The notes beneath the pieces were generated by a model, which saw only the letters and a list, made by a program, of their open reading frames with translations, was not told where the DNA came from and did no database searches. Shown here in pieces: positions 1 to 7,711 of a DNA stretch of 64,000 nucleotides (positions are counted from its first letter, which is position 1; every line of letters begins with the position of its first letter). A program made the position numbers and the translations under genes. Source of the stretch: Treponema sp. (GTDB lineage Bacteria > Spirochaetota > Spirochaetia > Treponematales > Treponemataceae); contig JAFLSO010000001.1 in assembly GCA_022510925.1 (NCBI GenBank), positions 124,001 through 188,000 on the forward strand, in the 5' to 3' direction.

Positions 1-1
1 A

Positions 2-595
2 ATGCAGTTCTCCACTCCGTTCACTGCCTCCCTGCGGTGGGGCGCGACCATTAGCTACACGTCGATAATGCTGGCGCTGGTTCTGGTTGTAATCTTTTTA
101 CAGAATTTTTTGCGCTCCACTTACGGGCGGGCCATTCTGGCGGTGCGCGAGGATGAGGTTGCCGCTAACTCGAACGGAATAAGCGTGTTCAGGTACAAGA
201 TGATAGGATTTGTGGTGGCCTCTTTTATCGCAGGTCTTGCGGGGGCGTTATATGCGCCGTTCATAGGATTCATTCAGCCTAAGGATTTTGACTTTAACTC
301 CTCCATAAACGATTTGATTTATGTGGTTCTGGGCGGAATGGGAAGCATAACTGGCGGCATACTGGCGGCGTTTGTGCTTACGGCGTTGCAGGAGATTCTG
401 CGCTTCCTTAAAGATTACAGGCTGCTTATTTATCCTGTGATTCTGGTTCTTGTGATGCTTTTCAGGCCGCAGGGTCTGCTGGGCACCAAGGAGCTTAGTT
501 TCGTTAAAGTGTATGACGGAATCCCCGGGTTCGTCAGGAGCGTGGTGCTCAGGCTGCGCGGCGGAAAATCAGCAGGGAAAAAGGAGGCTGACTGA
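2..595 (+). CDS. livM: Branched-chain amino-acid ABC transporter permease LivM (C-terminal part)
   Basis: Inner-membrane permease subunit of a Liv-type importer for leucine, isoleucine and valine. Only the last 197 residues are inside the window; the gene enters from the left edge, so the true start is not visible. About four hydrophobic segments can be seen, with the cytoplasmic EAA-like loop typical of LivM (REDEVAANSNG, about residues 49-59) that contacts the ATPases, and the family's C-terminal FRPQGLLG motif. The TGA stop overlaps the ATG of livG, so permease and ATPases are translationally coupled. The second permease (livH) and the binding protein are presumably upstream, outside the window. 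Family call is solid; exact substrate is inferred from the family. Confidence 0.93.
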   Translation: MQFSTPFTASLRWGATISYTSIMLALVLVVIFLQNFLRSTYGRAILAVREDEVAANSNGISVFRYKMIGFVVASFIAGLAGALYAPFIGFIQPKDFDFNSSINDLIYVVLGGMGSITGGILAAFVLTALQEILRFLKDYRLLIYPVILVLVMLFRPQGLLGTKELSFVKVYDGIPGFVRSVVLRLRGGKSAGKKEAD

Positions 596-1419
596 TGCTT
601 AGGCAGGAAGATGCACAGAACAGGCAGGGCGAGCTTCTTTTACGTGCGAAGGACATAAGCATAGTGTTTGGCGGACTGCGCGCCGTGAGCTCCTTTAATC
701 TGGACTTGCACGAGGGGGAGCTGGTGGGTCTTATAGGGCCTAACGGAGCGGGAAAGACCACTGTGTTCAATATGCTTTCCGGAGTGTATAAGCCCACTTC
801 TGGGACCATAACTTTTGTGGGGCGCGACGGAGTTCTTCAGGTGACGAATAAGAAATCGCCCGCGCAGCTTAACCGCATAGGAATAGCCAGGACATTTCAG
901 AACATAAGGCTGTTCGGGAATCTTACCGTGGCGGAGAATGTAAAGATTGCGCTTCATCAGAGCCGCTCCGTGAATCCGTTTGACGTGCTCTTCAGGACGG
1001 CCGGATTCCGCGCGGACGAGAGACTCATGGATGAGAAAACCGAGCGCCTTCTCTCTTTGTTCAGCATAGACGGCAAAAAAGACGAGCTTTCAAAAAATCT
1101 GCCTTACGGTGAGCAGCGCAAGCTGGAGATTTGCCGTGCGCTGGCAAGCCGGCCGAAGCTTCTGCTCCTGGACGAGCCTGCGGCGGGCATGAACGGGCAG
1201 GAGACGGAGGAGCTTATGAACATGATTTCTTTTATACGGAAAGAGTTCAAGCTTACGGTTCTTCTTATAGAGCATGACATGAAACTGGTCATGGGAATCT
1301 GCGAGCGGCTTATGGTTTTAAATTACGGCAGCGTGATAGCGAGCGGAACTCCCGCGCAGATACAGAGCAATCCCGAGGTCATAAAGGCGTATTTGGGTTC
1401 AGAAGGCGGTGCGCAATGA
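595..1419 (+). CDS. livG: Branched-chain amino-acid ABC transporter ATP-binding protein LivG
   Basis: One of the two cytoplasmic ATPases that drive the Liv importer. In 274 residues it shows a Walker A (GPNGAGKTT, 48-56), the IARTFQN Q-loop near 98-104, a divergent signature PYGEQRK (170-176), Walker B LLLLDEP (189-195) and an H-loop IEHDM. The long insertion between the Q-loop and the signature and the sequence DEPAAGMN are typical of LivG rather than LivF. The start overlaps livM's stop (TGATG), and its stop overlaps the livF start by four bases (ATGA), giving a tight livM-livG-livF unit. Confidence 0.95.
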   Translation: MLRQEDAQNRQGELLLRAKDISIVFGGLRAVSSFNLDLHEGELVGLIGPNGAGKTTVFNMLSGVYKPTSGTITFVGRDGVLQVTNKKSPAQLNRIGIARTFQNIRLFGNLTVAENVKIALHQSRSVNPFDVLFRTAGFRADERLMDEKTERLLSLFSIDGKKDELSKNLPYGEQRKLEICRALASRPKLLLLDEPAAGMNGQETEELMNMISFIRKEFKLTVLLIEHDMKLVMGICERLMVLNYGSVIASGTPAQIQSNPEVIKAYLGSEGGAQ

Positions 1420-2126
1420 GTATGCTTGAAGTAAAAGATTTGCATGTTTCTTATGGGGCCATAAAAGCCTTGCGCGGCATTTCGTTTGATGTGGAGCAGG
1501 GCGAGGTTATAACTTTAATCGGATCCAACGGCGCGGGAAAAACCACCACGCTGCATTCCATAAGCAATCTGGTAAAAAAAACATCAGGGTCCATAACTTT
1601 TATGGGTGAGGACATCACATCCCTGGGCGCTGACAAAATAGTGCGTCGCGGTTTGGTGCAGGTGCCGGAGGGCCGCCGTGTGTTCGCGAATCTGAGCGTT
1701 AAAGATAACCTGGAGATGGGCGCTTTCACACGGAAAGATTCTGCCGGCATAAAACAGGATATGGAGTGGGTGTTTGAGCTTTTTCCCCGCATGAAGGAGC
1801 GTGTGAGGCAGTCTGCGGGAACGCTGTCCGGTGGAGAGCAGCAGATGCTTGCCATGGGACGGAGCCTTATGACCCGCCCCAAACTGCTGCTTCTGGACGA
1901 GCCGAGCATGGGGCTTGCTCCCATTCTGGTGGATGAGATTTTCAGCATAATAAAAAAGATTTCCGCCGGAGGAACGACCATTCTTCTGGTGGAGCAGAAC
2001 GCGTACAAGGCTCTGGGCATAGCTGACCGCGCGTACATTCTGGAGACAGGCGCCGTAACTAAGTGCGGAAAGGCGGGTGACCTGATAAACGATCCCGCCG
2101 TGAAAAGCGCCTATCTGGGCGCGTAG
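1416..2126 (+). CDS. livF: Branched-chain amino-acid ABC transporter ATP-binding protein LivF
   Basis: Second ATPase of the Liv importer, 236 residues, the usual LivF length. Motifs: Walker A GSNGAGKT (36-43), Q-loop VQVPEGRRVF (81-90, characteristic of LivF), signature LSGGEQQ (137-143), Walker B LLLLDEPSMGLAP (157-169) and VEQN in place of the H-loop EHD, also normal for LivF. It follows livG with an ATGA overlap. The next gene, a CBS-ACT protein, starts 35 bases later with its own Shine-Dalgarno and is probably co-transcribed. Confidence 0.95.
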   Translation: MSMLEVKDLHVSYGAIKALRGISFDVEQGEVITLIGSNGAGKTTTLHSISNLVKKTSGSITFMGEDITSLGADKIVRRGLVQVPEGRRVFANLSVKDNLEMGAFTRKDSAGIKQDMEWVFELFPRMKERVRQSAGTLSGGEQQMLAMGRSLMTRPKLLLLDEPSMGLAPILVDEIFSIIKKISAGGTTILLVEQNAYKALGIADRAYILETGAVTKCGKAGDLINDPAVKSAYLGA

Positions 2127-2161
2127 AATCATTCATAAGCCCGTAAAATTTGGAGGATAAG

Positions 2162-2806
2162 ATGTTAGTAAAAAGCGTAATGACTGCGAATCCCGTGACG
2201 GTTCAGGCGGGAACTTCCGTGCCGGAAGTAAAAGATGTGATGACGAGAAATAAAATAAACACTCTGCCTGTGGTTGACAAAAACGGAGCGCTGACCGGGA
2301 TAGTTACCCGCGCGGACCTGGTTAAAAGCACACCGAGCGATGCCACCACGCTTGATATGTTCGAGCTGAGCTATCTTCTTAGCAAGTTGAGCGTGGATAA
2401 AATCATGGTCAGGAGCGTGAAGACCGTGGGCGAGAACGAGACTGTGGAGGAGGCCGCGCGTCTTATGGCGGACTACGGGATAAGCTGTCTGCCCGTGATG
2501 CGCGGAAACCTTATAGTGGGCATAATTACGGAAAGCGATTTGTTCCGGGCGTTCATAGATATGTTCGGGACGCGGCATGCGGGTGTGCGCGCTACGTTCA
2601 CTATGAATGACAAGCCCGGCGCCCTGAATGTCTTTACGCAAGCGCTCGCGGAATTGAACGGAAACATTGTGAGCCTTGTTACCGCGGACGTGGACTCCCC
2701 TGACAGCCGCAAAGTGACCATCCGTGTCACAGGCGTGTCTAAGGAGCAGGTTGAGTCTGCCGTGGGAAAATGCTCCGGGGTCCTTGAGGATATACGGAAC
2801 GTCTAG
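2162..2806 (+). CDS. CBS-pair and ACT domain protein (AcuB-like)
   Basis: Predicted cytoplasmic regulatory protein of 214 residues. Two CBS domains (about 1-60 and 72-130; each opens with a V.D.M/SVMT-type motif and closes with a G(I/L)(I/V)T..DL motif) would bind an adenine nucleotide, and an ACT domain (about 140-214, MNDKPGALNVF) would bind a small ligand, often an amino acid. The start is the ATG at 2162, preceded by GGAGG (2152-2156); a TTG twelve bases upstream is in frame but lies over the Shine-Dalgarno. Placed directly behind the Liv transporter, it may sense branched-chain amino acids, but that is inference from position only. Confidence 0.85.
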   Translation: MLVKSVMTANPVTVQAGTSVPEVKDVMTRNKINTLPVVDKNGALTGIVTRADLVKSTPSDATTLDMFELSYLLSKLSVDKIMVRSVKTVGENETVEEAARLMADYGISCLPVMRGNLIVGIITESDLFRAFIDMFGTRHAGVRATFTMNDKPGALNVFTQALAELNGNIVSLVTADVDSPDSRKVTIRVTGVSKEQVESAVGKCSGVLEDIRNV

Positions 2807-2807
2807 C

Positions 2808-2844
2808 GCACAGACCCGTTCATATCTCTGTAAGCGGTCCGTGC
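2808..2844 (+). terminator. Hairpin after the liv/CBS unit
   Basis: GCACAGACC (2808-2816) and GGTCCGTGC (2836-2844) pair with one mismatch immediately after the stop of the CBS-ACT gene, followed only by GTCTTT. The T-run is poor, so this is a weak terminator candidate at the point where the liv unit and the convergent lpt genes meet. Confidence 0.35.
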
Positions 2845-2890
2845 GTCTTTAGTGCTTTTGCGTGAGGCGCGCGGGCTGCATTTTTTTACC

Positions 2891-3694
2891 TTACATGGAG
2901 AAGTCTTTTCCCAGATATATCTCGCGTGCCTGAGGGTCTGCCAGTATCTCTTCTTTTACTCCCTGCGTTATAATCTGCCCGTTAGATATTATTATGGAGC
3001 GGTCCGTAATCTCCAGCGTGTCGCGCACGTTATGGTCCGTTATAAGAACTCCTATCTCCCGTTCCGCCAGAAGAGTTATGATGCCTTTTATGTCGGCCAC
3101 CGCTATGGGGTCTATGCCCGCGAACGGCTCGTCCAGCAGAAGGAATTTGGGCTCTATGGCCAGAGAGCGGGCTATCTCTGTGCGCCGCCTCTCTCCGCCG
3201 GAAAGCGTGTATGCCTGCTGCTTACGTATTCTGCCTATTGCGAATTCCTCTATAAGCTCCTCAAGCCGCTGCTTTTTCTGCTCTTTGGAAAGGTCTTTCC
3301 GCGTCTCCAAAATGGACCAGATGTTTTCCTCGACGGTGAGTTTCCTGAACACGGAAGGCTCCTGCGGCAGATAGGATATTCCCATCTGCGCGCGCTTGTA
3401 CATGGGAAGGCCCGTTATGCGCGTGTCATCTAAGAAGACCTCGCCCTGGGTGGGCTTGTAAAATCCTACTACCATGTAGAACGTGGTGGTTTTTCCTGCG
3501 CCGTTTGGTCCTAGGAGCCCCACTACCTCGCCCGTGTGCATTTGAAAGTCCACTCCGCGCACTACCTGTTTTTTTCCGAACGATTTATAAAGTGACGCTA
3601 TGCGCAGTGTGCTTGCGGGAACGGAGCCGCTCTCCTCCTGAATGCTTACTGCGTTTTCGGGGCCGGCCTCTGCATCATTGCTGCTCATCTGCAT
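2891..3694 (-). CDS. lptB: LPS/lipid export ABC ATPase LptB
   Basis: Cytoplasmic ATPase of the Lpt machine that extracts lipopolysaccharide-like glycolipid from the inner membrane. Walker A GPNGAGKT (62-69), [15 protein letters not shown] (the LptB-typical Q-loop, 106-120), LSGGE signature (164-168), Walker B LLLDEP (185-190), and [10 protein letters not shown] for the H-loop, all diagnostic for LptB. At 267 residues it has about 30 extra N-terminal residues ahead of the ABC domain; internal starts at M3 are possible. It overlaps lptA by 20 bases and is last in the pyrG-lptC-lptA-lptB unit. LptF/LptG are not in the window. Well-studied Treponema lack classical LPS, so the cargo is unclear. 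Confidence 0.92.
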   Translation of the reverse strand: MQMSSNDAEAGPENAVSIQEESGSVPASTLRIASLYKSFGKKQVVRGVDFQMHTGEVVGLLGPNGAGKTTTFYMVVGFYKPTQGEVFLDDTRITGLPMYKRAQMGISYLPQEPSVFRKLTVEENIWSILETRKDLSKEQKKQRLEELIEEFAIGRIRKQQAYTLSGGERRRTEIARSLAIEPKFLLLDEPFAGIDPIAVADIKGIITLLAEREIGVLITDHNVRDTLEITDRSIIISNGQIITQGVKEEILADPQAREIYLGKDFSM

Positions 3695-4337
3695 CCTCGC
3701 TTTGTTTCTCTGTGGTTGTGACGGAGCCGCGCACCCTGCCGTCCAAAGTTATCTCCTGTGTCTCCAGGTTCAGGGAAATCTCCTGCGCGCGGAATGTGTC
3801 ATTTCCCTGTACTACCTGAGGATTTCCGCGCATGTCCAGAATCTGCTCTTCTTTACGGTAGATGGCATAGGAAGCCGTGCAGGTGTTGTCTTTTTGCTTT
3901 AAGGAGACTGAGATTTGCATTACGGCTATCTCTGTCTCCTGGTTGTATTCTATGAGCTCCGCGCTCGCGTTCACCTCGTTCTTTATGTCTATGAGGTTCA
4001 CGCCGTTTTCCAGCGTGGCGATTTTTGTCTCCCTGTCATAGGTCATTCTTCCGCATGTAAAATCCATCTCGCTCTCAGGGTTTTTGCCCGTCACTGAGCC
4101 GACCGCAAGTATGTACCTGAAATCCTCGCCGTAAAGCTCTATGCTGTCGGCCGTTATGCTCATGCTTTCCGTGTTCACTGCGGCAGAGCCTGAGAGCACC
4201 GTCCGGCTGCTGCTGTCTCCCGCAGTGCCCGTCATTCTGTCTGCCGAGAAAGTTATGGTCTCCGCGCCTGCCGTAAAACACAGGAGAAAACCTGCGGCCA
4301 TGAGAATCTCTTTTATGGTAAAACGTGTGCGCCTCAT
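3675..4337 (-). CDS. lptA: Periplasmic LptA/OstA-type transport protein
   Basis: Predicted periplasmic bridge protein of the Lpt system, 220 residues. It has a signal peptide (basic start, hydrophobic stretch, AGA cleavage site near residue 25) followed by repeating beta-strand sequence of the OstA type ([42 protein letters not shown]), the jellyroll that carries lipid across the periplasm. The start has GAGG upstream. Lies between lptC and lptB, the standard gene order, which strengthens the call despite low sequence conservation. The acidic Gln/Asp C-terminus is not conserved in the family. Confidence 0.82.
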   Translation of the reverse strand: MRRTRFTIKEILMAAGFLLCFTAGAETITFSADRMTGTAGDSSSRTVLSGSAAVNTESMSITADSIELYGEDFRYILAVGSVTGKNPESEMDFTCGRMTYDRETKIATLENGVNLIDIKNEVNASAELIEYNQETEIAVMQISVSLKQKDNTCTASYAIYRKEEQILDMRGNPQVVQGNDTFRAQEISLNLETQEITLDGRVRGSVTTTEKQSEDADEQQ

Positions 4338-4346
4338 TCTGTTACC

Positions 4347-4937
4347 TCAATCCTCATCCTGCTGGTTCTGCTCCGTATCGGACGCCGTCTCTATGGTTCC
4401 GCTTACCGGCGCGTCAAACGAAAAAGTCTGCGACACTCCGCTGGCAGAGAATCCCGTGCCGTAAAGCTCCATGTTGTCGCGGTGCAGAAAGACTGTGTCC
4501 GTTTTGCCGGAGGTGAGCTGCTCCGTTTTTCCGTTCCACTTTAAATTCTGCGCCTTAATCTCCATGTTCTGTTTGTAGTTCTTAAGGAGGATGTTGCTGA
4601 ACATGGTGTATATCTCCGTGCTTGAATTTATGCCCAGAAGGGCGCACGTGCCCTCTGTCTCAAGCTCGCCGGAATCGCTCCATGTGAGGAAATGCGCGTT
4701 GCCTGCGAATGAGCCCTGCGTTCCCTTGTACTGCTCCAAAGTGTCGGCCTCAAGCCGCACGGAAAGTTTTCCGTCCTGATAGCGGCTGTATGTAGAGTTC
4801 CTGAAAGTAAGCTCGGGGACCTGCGCCGAGGCGTTGACCTGCTCCCCGTAATCCAGCGAGCATGCGGAGAGGAGGAGCGCCGCAATGACTGCGCAAAGCG
4901 GCTTTACGCCACGGAGCGCGCGTTTGTTCTCTCTCAT
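4347..4937 (-). CDS. lptC: LptC-like lipoprotein
   Basis: 196-residue exported protein with a type II signal peptide: basic N-terminus, hydrophobic run and lipobox LLSAC with Cys26. The rest is Ser/Thr-rich beta-strand sequence of the LptC/OstA type (VPELTFRNSTYSRY, LEADTLEQYK, NMEIKAQNLKW). LptC normally is a bitopic inner-membrane protein that passes lipid from LptB2FG to LptA; spirochaetal members with a lipoprotein anchor are plausible. Ten bases separate its stop from the lptA start. It starts seven bases after the pyrG stop with no clear Shine-Dalgarno, so translation probably depends on coupling. Confidence 0.75.
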   Translation of the reverse strand: MRENKRALRGVKPLCAVIAALLLSACSLDYGEQVNASAQVPELTFRNSTYSRYQDGKLSVRLEADTLEQYKGTQGSFAGNAHFLTWSDSGELETEGTCALLGINSSTEIYTMFSNILLKNYKQNMEIKAQNLKWNGKTEQLTSGKTDTVFLHRDNMELYGTGFSASGVSQTFSFDAPVSGTIETASDTEQNQQDED

Positions 4938-4944
4938 GCCGTAA

Positions 4945-6558
4945 TCAGTTCCTGTAAGATATGCAGGCCCTCACGAACGAAGTGAAAAGCGGATGCGGTT
5001 TAAAAGGTCTGCTTACGAATTCCGGGTGATACTGCACTCCTATGCCCCACGGGTGCTCCTGCCATTCAAAGCCTTCCGTCTGGCCGTCGCTTGCTGATAC
5101 GGCGCATGTGATAAGGCCGTGCTCCGTCATGTCTTTGGTGTACCGGCGGTCGAACGTGTATTTGGAGCGGTGCCTCTCCGATATGCCCACGTTGTTGTAT
5201 ATGGAGAAAAGCCTTGTGTCCGGGATAACGGTGATTTCTCCCGCGCCCAGTTTCATTACGCCGTCAGAAAGGCCCGTCTGCTCCTCCGGCAGGCTTATCA
5301 CGGGATGCTCGGAGTTCTGTATGAATTCAGTGGTGTCCGCGTCCTCCCAGCCGCAAAGGTTCCGCGCAGTGTCTATGGCCATGAGCTGCATTCCCAAATC
5401 TATGCCCAGAAACGGTATCTTGTTCTCCCGGGCATAGCGCACGGCGAAAAGCAGCCCCAGGAATCCGCGCTGCCCGTAATTTCCCGGGACCACGATTCCG
5501 TCCACATCCGCGAACGCAGACTCAAGCGCTTCCTGCGTGTTCTCCGAGTGCTCCAGATTCTCCGCGTCTATCTTCTTTATGCTTAGCGCTGAGCTGTTTC
5601 CCGTTACCGCCGCATGGAACAGTGATTCCTGCACGCTCTTGTAGCAGTTGTCCAGGTAGTCCTTCTTTCCCACCATGGCGATTCTCACGGTTTTCTCGGG
5701 ATTATTCAGCCTGCTCAGGAAGTCGGTCCATTTGCTTATGTCCGTGGTGCCGTTCCCAAGCTCCAGCTTATCCAGTATTATTTTGTCCAGTCCCTGCTCA
5801 TGAAAAATGACCGGAAGCTCATATATGGATTTCTCTATGTCAGGGGAGGCAAAGACTGATTTCTCGCTCACGTTGCAGAACAGGGCGATTTTTCTTTTCA
5901 TACCGGCCTCTATGTTTCCCTCGCAGCGGCACAGCAGAATGTCAGGCTGTATGCCCACCTCCTGCAGCTGTTTCACTGAATGCTGGGTAGGCTTGCTCTT
6001 TAGCTCCCCGCCGGTAATCACAGGAACTAAAGTCAGGTGCACGCTTATGGCGTTGTTTTTCCCAAGCTCGCGCACAAGCTGCCTGGTGGCCTCCAGATAC
6101 GGCACGGCCTCTATGTCGCCCACGGTGCCGCCAATCTCCACCACGACCACATCGGCTCCGGTGGATGTCCCCACGTGCCTTATGCAGCGCTTTATCTCGT
6201 CGGTTATGTGCGGGATTACCTGCACGGTGCGTCCGTTGTAGCGACCCGCGCGCTCATTCTTAATCACATTCTCGTAAACTTTACCTATGGTAAGGCAGTG
6301 CTCCCCGCTAAGATTCACGCTGGTGAACCTGCTGAAATTCCCTAGGTCCAGGTCAGTCTCCGCGCCGTCCTCCGTAACGTACACCTCGCCGTGCTGGTAA
6401 GGGCTGATGTTCCCTGCGTCCACGTTTATGTACGGATCGCATTTCATCATCGCTATCTTAAGACCGCTGCATTCTAAAAGGCTTCCTATGGTGCTGGAGG
6501 CGACCCCCTTGCCCAGGCTGGAGCATACGCCGCTTGTAACCAGAATGTATTTGCTCAT
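4945..6558 (-). CDS. pyrG: CTP synthase with Asp in place of the glutaminase Cys
   Basis: Makes CTP from UTP, ATP and an amino donor. 537 residues, normal length. The synthase domain (1-270) is intact: SGVCSSLGKG (9-18), QHGEVYVTEDGAETDLDLG (55-73), GGTVGDIE (143-150). The C-terminal class I glutaminase domain keeps the His and Glu of the triad (QYHPEF, His511 and Glu513), but the nucleophile motif, usually GICLGMQ, reads GIDLGMQ: Asp387, codon at 5398-5400. The oxyanion motif, usually PGGFG, is PGNYG (358-362). Glutamine hydrolysis should be lost, leaving ammonia as donor. Start at 6558 is chosen because the family N-terminus MSKYILVT begins there and a promoter -10 box ends seven bases upstream; the open frame extends 50 codons further without conservation. 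First gene of the pyrG-lptCAB unit. Confidence 0.93.
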   Translation of the reverse strand: MSKYILVTSGVCSSLGKGVASSTIGSLLECSGLKIAMMKCDPYINVDAGNISPYQHGEVYVTEDGAETDLDLGNFSRFTSVNLSGEHCLTIGKVYENVIKNERAGRYNGRTVQVIPHITDEIKRCIRHVGTSTGADVVVVEIGGTVGDIEAVPYLEATRQLVRELGKNNAISVHLTLVPVITGGELKSKPTQHSVKQLQEVGIQPDILLCRCEGNIEAGMKRKIALFCNVSEKSVFASPDIEKSIYELPVIFHEQGLDKIILDKLELGNGTTDISKWTDFLSRLNNPEKTVRIAMVGKKDYLDNCYKSVQESLFHAAVTGNSSALSIKKIDAENLEHSENTQEALESAFADVDGIVVPGNYGQRGFLGLLFAVRYARENKIPFLGIDLGMQLMAIDTARNLCGWEDADTTEFIQNSEHPVISLPEEQTGLSDGVMKLGAGEITVIPDTRLFSIYNNVGISERHRSKYTFDRRYTKDMTEHGLITCAVSASDGQTEGFEWQEHPWGIGVQYHPEFVSRPFKPHPLFTSFVRACISYRN

Positions 6559-6565
6559 GCACGGC

Positions 6566-6594
6566 ATTCTAGCACTAAGACCGCGTTTTGTCAT
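6566..6594 (-). promoter_or_regulatory. pyrG promoter, probably leaderless
   Basis: Reading the minus strand: ATGACA, 17-base spacer, TAGAAT, then seven bases to the ATG of pyrG. No Shine-Dalgarno lies in between, so the transcript should start at or next to the start codon. Confidence 0.65.
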
Positions 6595-6639
6595 TAGGTA
6601 AATCAGGGCCGTGCCTTCCGCGTCAAACCGCCCTTGCGC

Positions 6640-6712
6640 CCTTCGCTGGCGCTCATTGCTCCGCTTCGCTGCGCAACTTCGGGGCTCCACGGCGGGGCAG
6701 GCGTTCATCCGG
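6640..6712. repeat. Intergenic repeat, copy 1
   Basis: GC-rich sequence in the 206-base gap between pyrG and the rseC-like gene. Its reverse complement shares a 24-base core (6654-6677) with positions 8891-8914, 21 of 24 identical, with similar flanks (CGGAGCGA-like and GGGGC blocks). It has no open frame of its own. It belongs to a family of short, partly palindromic intergenic elements; the second copy is near 8838-8960 and a more diverged one near 51650-51780. Confidence 0.55.
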
Positions 6713-6764
6713 GCGATTTAAAAGCGCATTCAAACTTACGTGCCCCGCGTCCGTCTCCTGCGCG

Positions 6765-7187
6765 CTAGATGCCGCCCGCCACCTCTGAAATCTCCGCCTT
6801 TCCCGGCAGCGGATGGCATCTGGTTATGAGGAACACCGTCAGCGCGGAAATGAACAGGAACGCCAGGACAAACACCGCCTTTACGCCCTCGCCCGCAGGA
6901 GCATTAAAGAGGCTCATCACGGGACCTGCCAGAAAAAATCCCAGCACCGCGGCTGCGAATGGCACCAGCAGCGAGAGAATCCCCTGGACCGCCTGTACTT
7001 TTGCTCCCGCCTTTAAATGCACTATGTCGCCTGTTCTTATGGGAAGATTCCTGGGGTTGTCCACGGGAAACGCGGAGCCCTGCTTTGCGCAGCCTGCGGC
7101 GCATGTGACGCACTCGCTCTTTAAAAGCGGAAGCACCAGAATCTCACCGCCGTCTATTTTGCTTATTATGGCTTTCTCAGTTTTCAT
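6765..7187 (-). CDS. RseC/SoxR-reducing-system-like membrane protein
   Basis: 140-residue protein of the RseC/MucC family, usually associated with Rnf-type redox complexes. The N-terminal part holds a Cys cluster (C-x2-C-x3-C within ECVTCAAGC) likely to bind a metal or Fe-S centre, followed by two membrane helices (roughly 65-85 and 95-120) and a short cytoplasmic tail. The start at 7187 overlaps the TPR gene stop by ATGA and gives MKTEKAIISKI, the normal family N-terminus; a start 39 bases upstream inside the TPR gene is less likely. Third gene of the polyprenyl-synthase unit. No rnf genes are in the window, so the functional partner is unknown. Confidence 0.7.
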   Translation of the reverse strand: MKTEKAIISKIDGGEILVLPLLKSECVTCAAGCAKQGSAFPVDNPRNLPIRTGDIVHLKAGAKVQAVQGILSLLVPFAAAVLGFFLAGPVMSLFNAPAGEGVKAVFVLAFLFISALTVFLITRCHPLPGKAEISEVAGGI

Positions 7188-7711
7188 ACGGAATCCTTTT
7201 TGATGGCCGACATTTTCTTTGCGCATTCCTGGGCGCCGGCCGCATTGCCCATCTCCGTGTAGCAGTCGCGCAGATTGTAAAGGGCGTCATAGTAATACGG
7301 GTTTATGGTAAGTGCCTGCTCGAACGCCTCGCTCGCGCTGCCGTAATCCTGCTGGTTAAAGTACGCCACGCCCATGGTGTTCCAGAGATGCGGGTTGTCA
7401 GGATTTATGTCAAGGCCGGCCAGACAGTACTGCATGGCGGAGGGTAAGTCTCCTTTCTCAAAGCACATCACCGCCAGATTCTCTATGACCTCCTCATCCC
7501 CGCCGTTTATTTTAAACGCCTGCTCCAGGGACATCACCGCGCTGTCTAAGTCCCCGGAGTCCCGGTACGTCATTCCCAGATTGAACCACAGAAGATAGTT
7601 CTGCTTCTCAAGCGATATGGCGCGCATGAAGCACGCTATGGCCTCATCATAGGAGCCCTGGGATGCCAGCAGTATGGCCTGGTTGTTAAGTTTCTCTGAG
7701 CTCTCTATCAT
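7184..7711 (-). CDS. Tetratricopeptide-repeat protein
   Basis: 175-residue protein made almost entirely of about four to five TPR units, for example NYLLWFNLGMTYRDSGDLDS, NPHLWNTMGVAYFNQQDYGS and NPYYYDALYNLRDCYTEMG. No signal peptide, so a cytoplasmic scaffold is expected. It is joined by ATGA overlaps both to the polyprenyl synthase upstream and to the RseC-like gene downstream, so the three are made from one message in coupled fashion. The partner cannot be read from the sequence. Confidence 0.85.
   Translation of the reverse strand: MIESSEKLNNQAILLASQGSYDEAIACFMRAISLEKQNYLLWFNLGMTYRDSGDLDSAVMSLEQAFKINGGDEEVIENLAVMCFEKGDLPSAMQYCLAGLDINPDNPHLWNTMGVAYFNQQDYGSASEAFEQALTINPYYYDALYNLRDCYTEMGNAAGAQECAKKMSAIKKDSV

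Noticed and set aside
2852-3433. 193-codon plus-strand open frame
   Set aside because: Antisense shadow of lptB, with no codon bias or homology.
6559-6708. 50-codon extension of pyrG
   Set aside because: It passes through the promoter and the intergenic repeat; the family N-terminus is at 6558.
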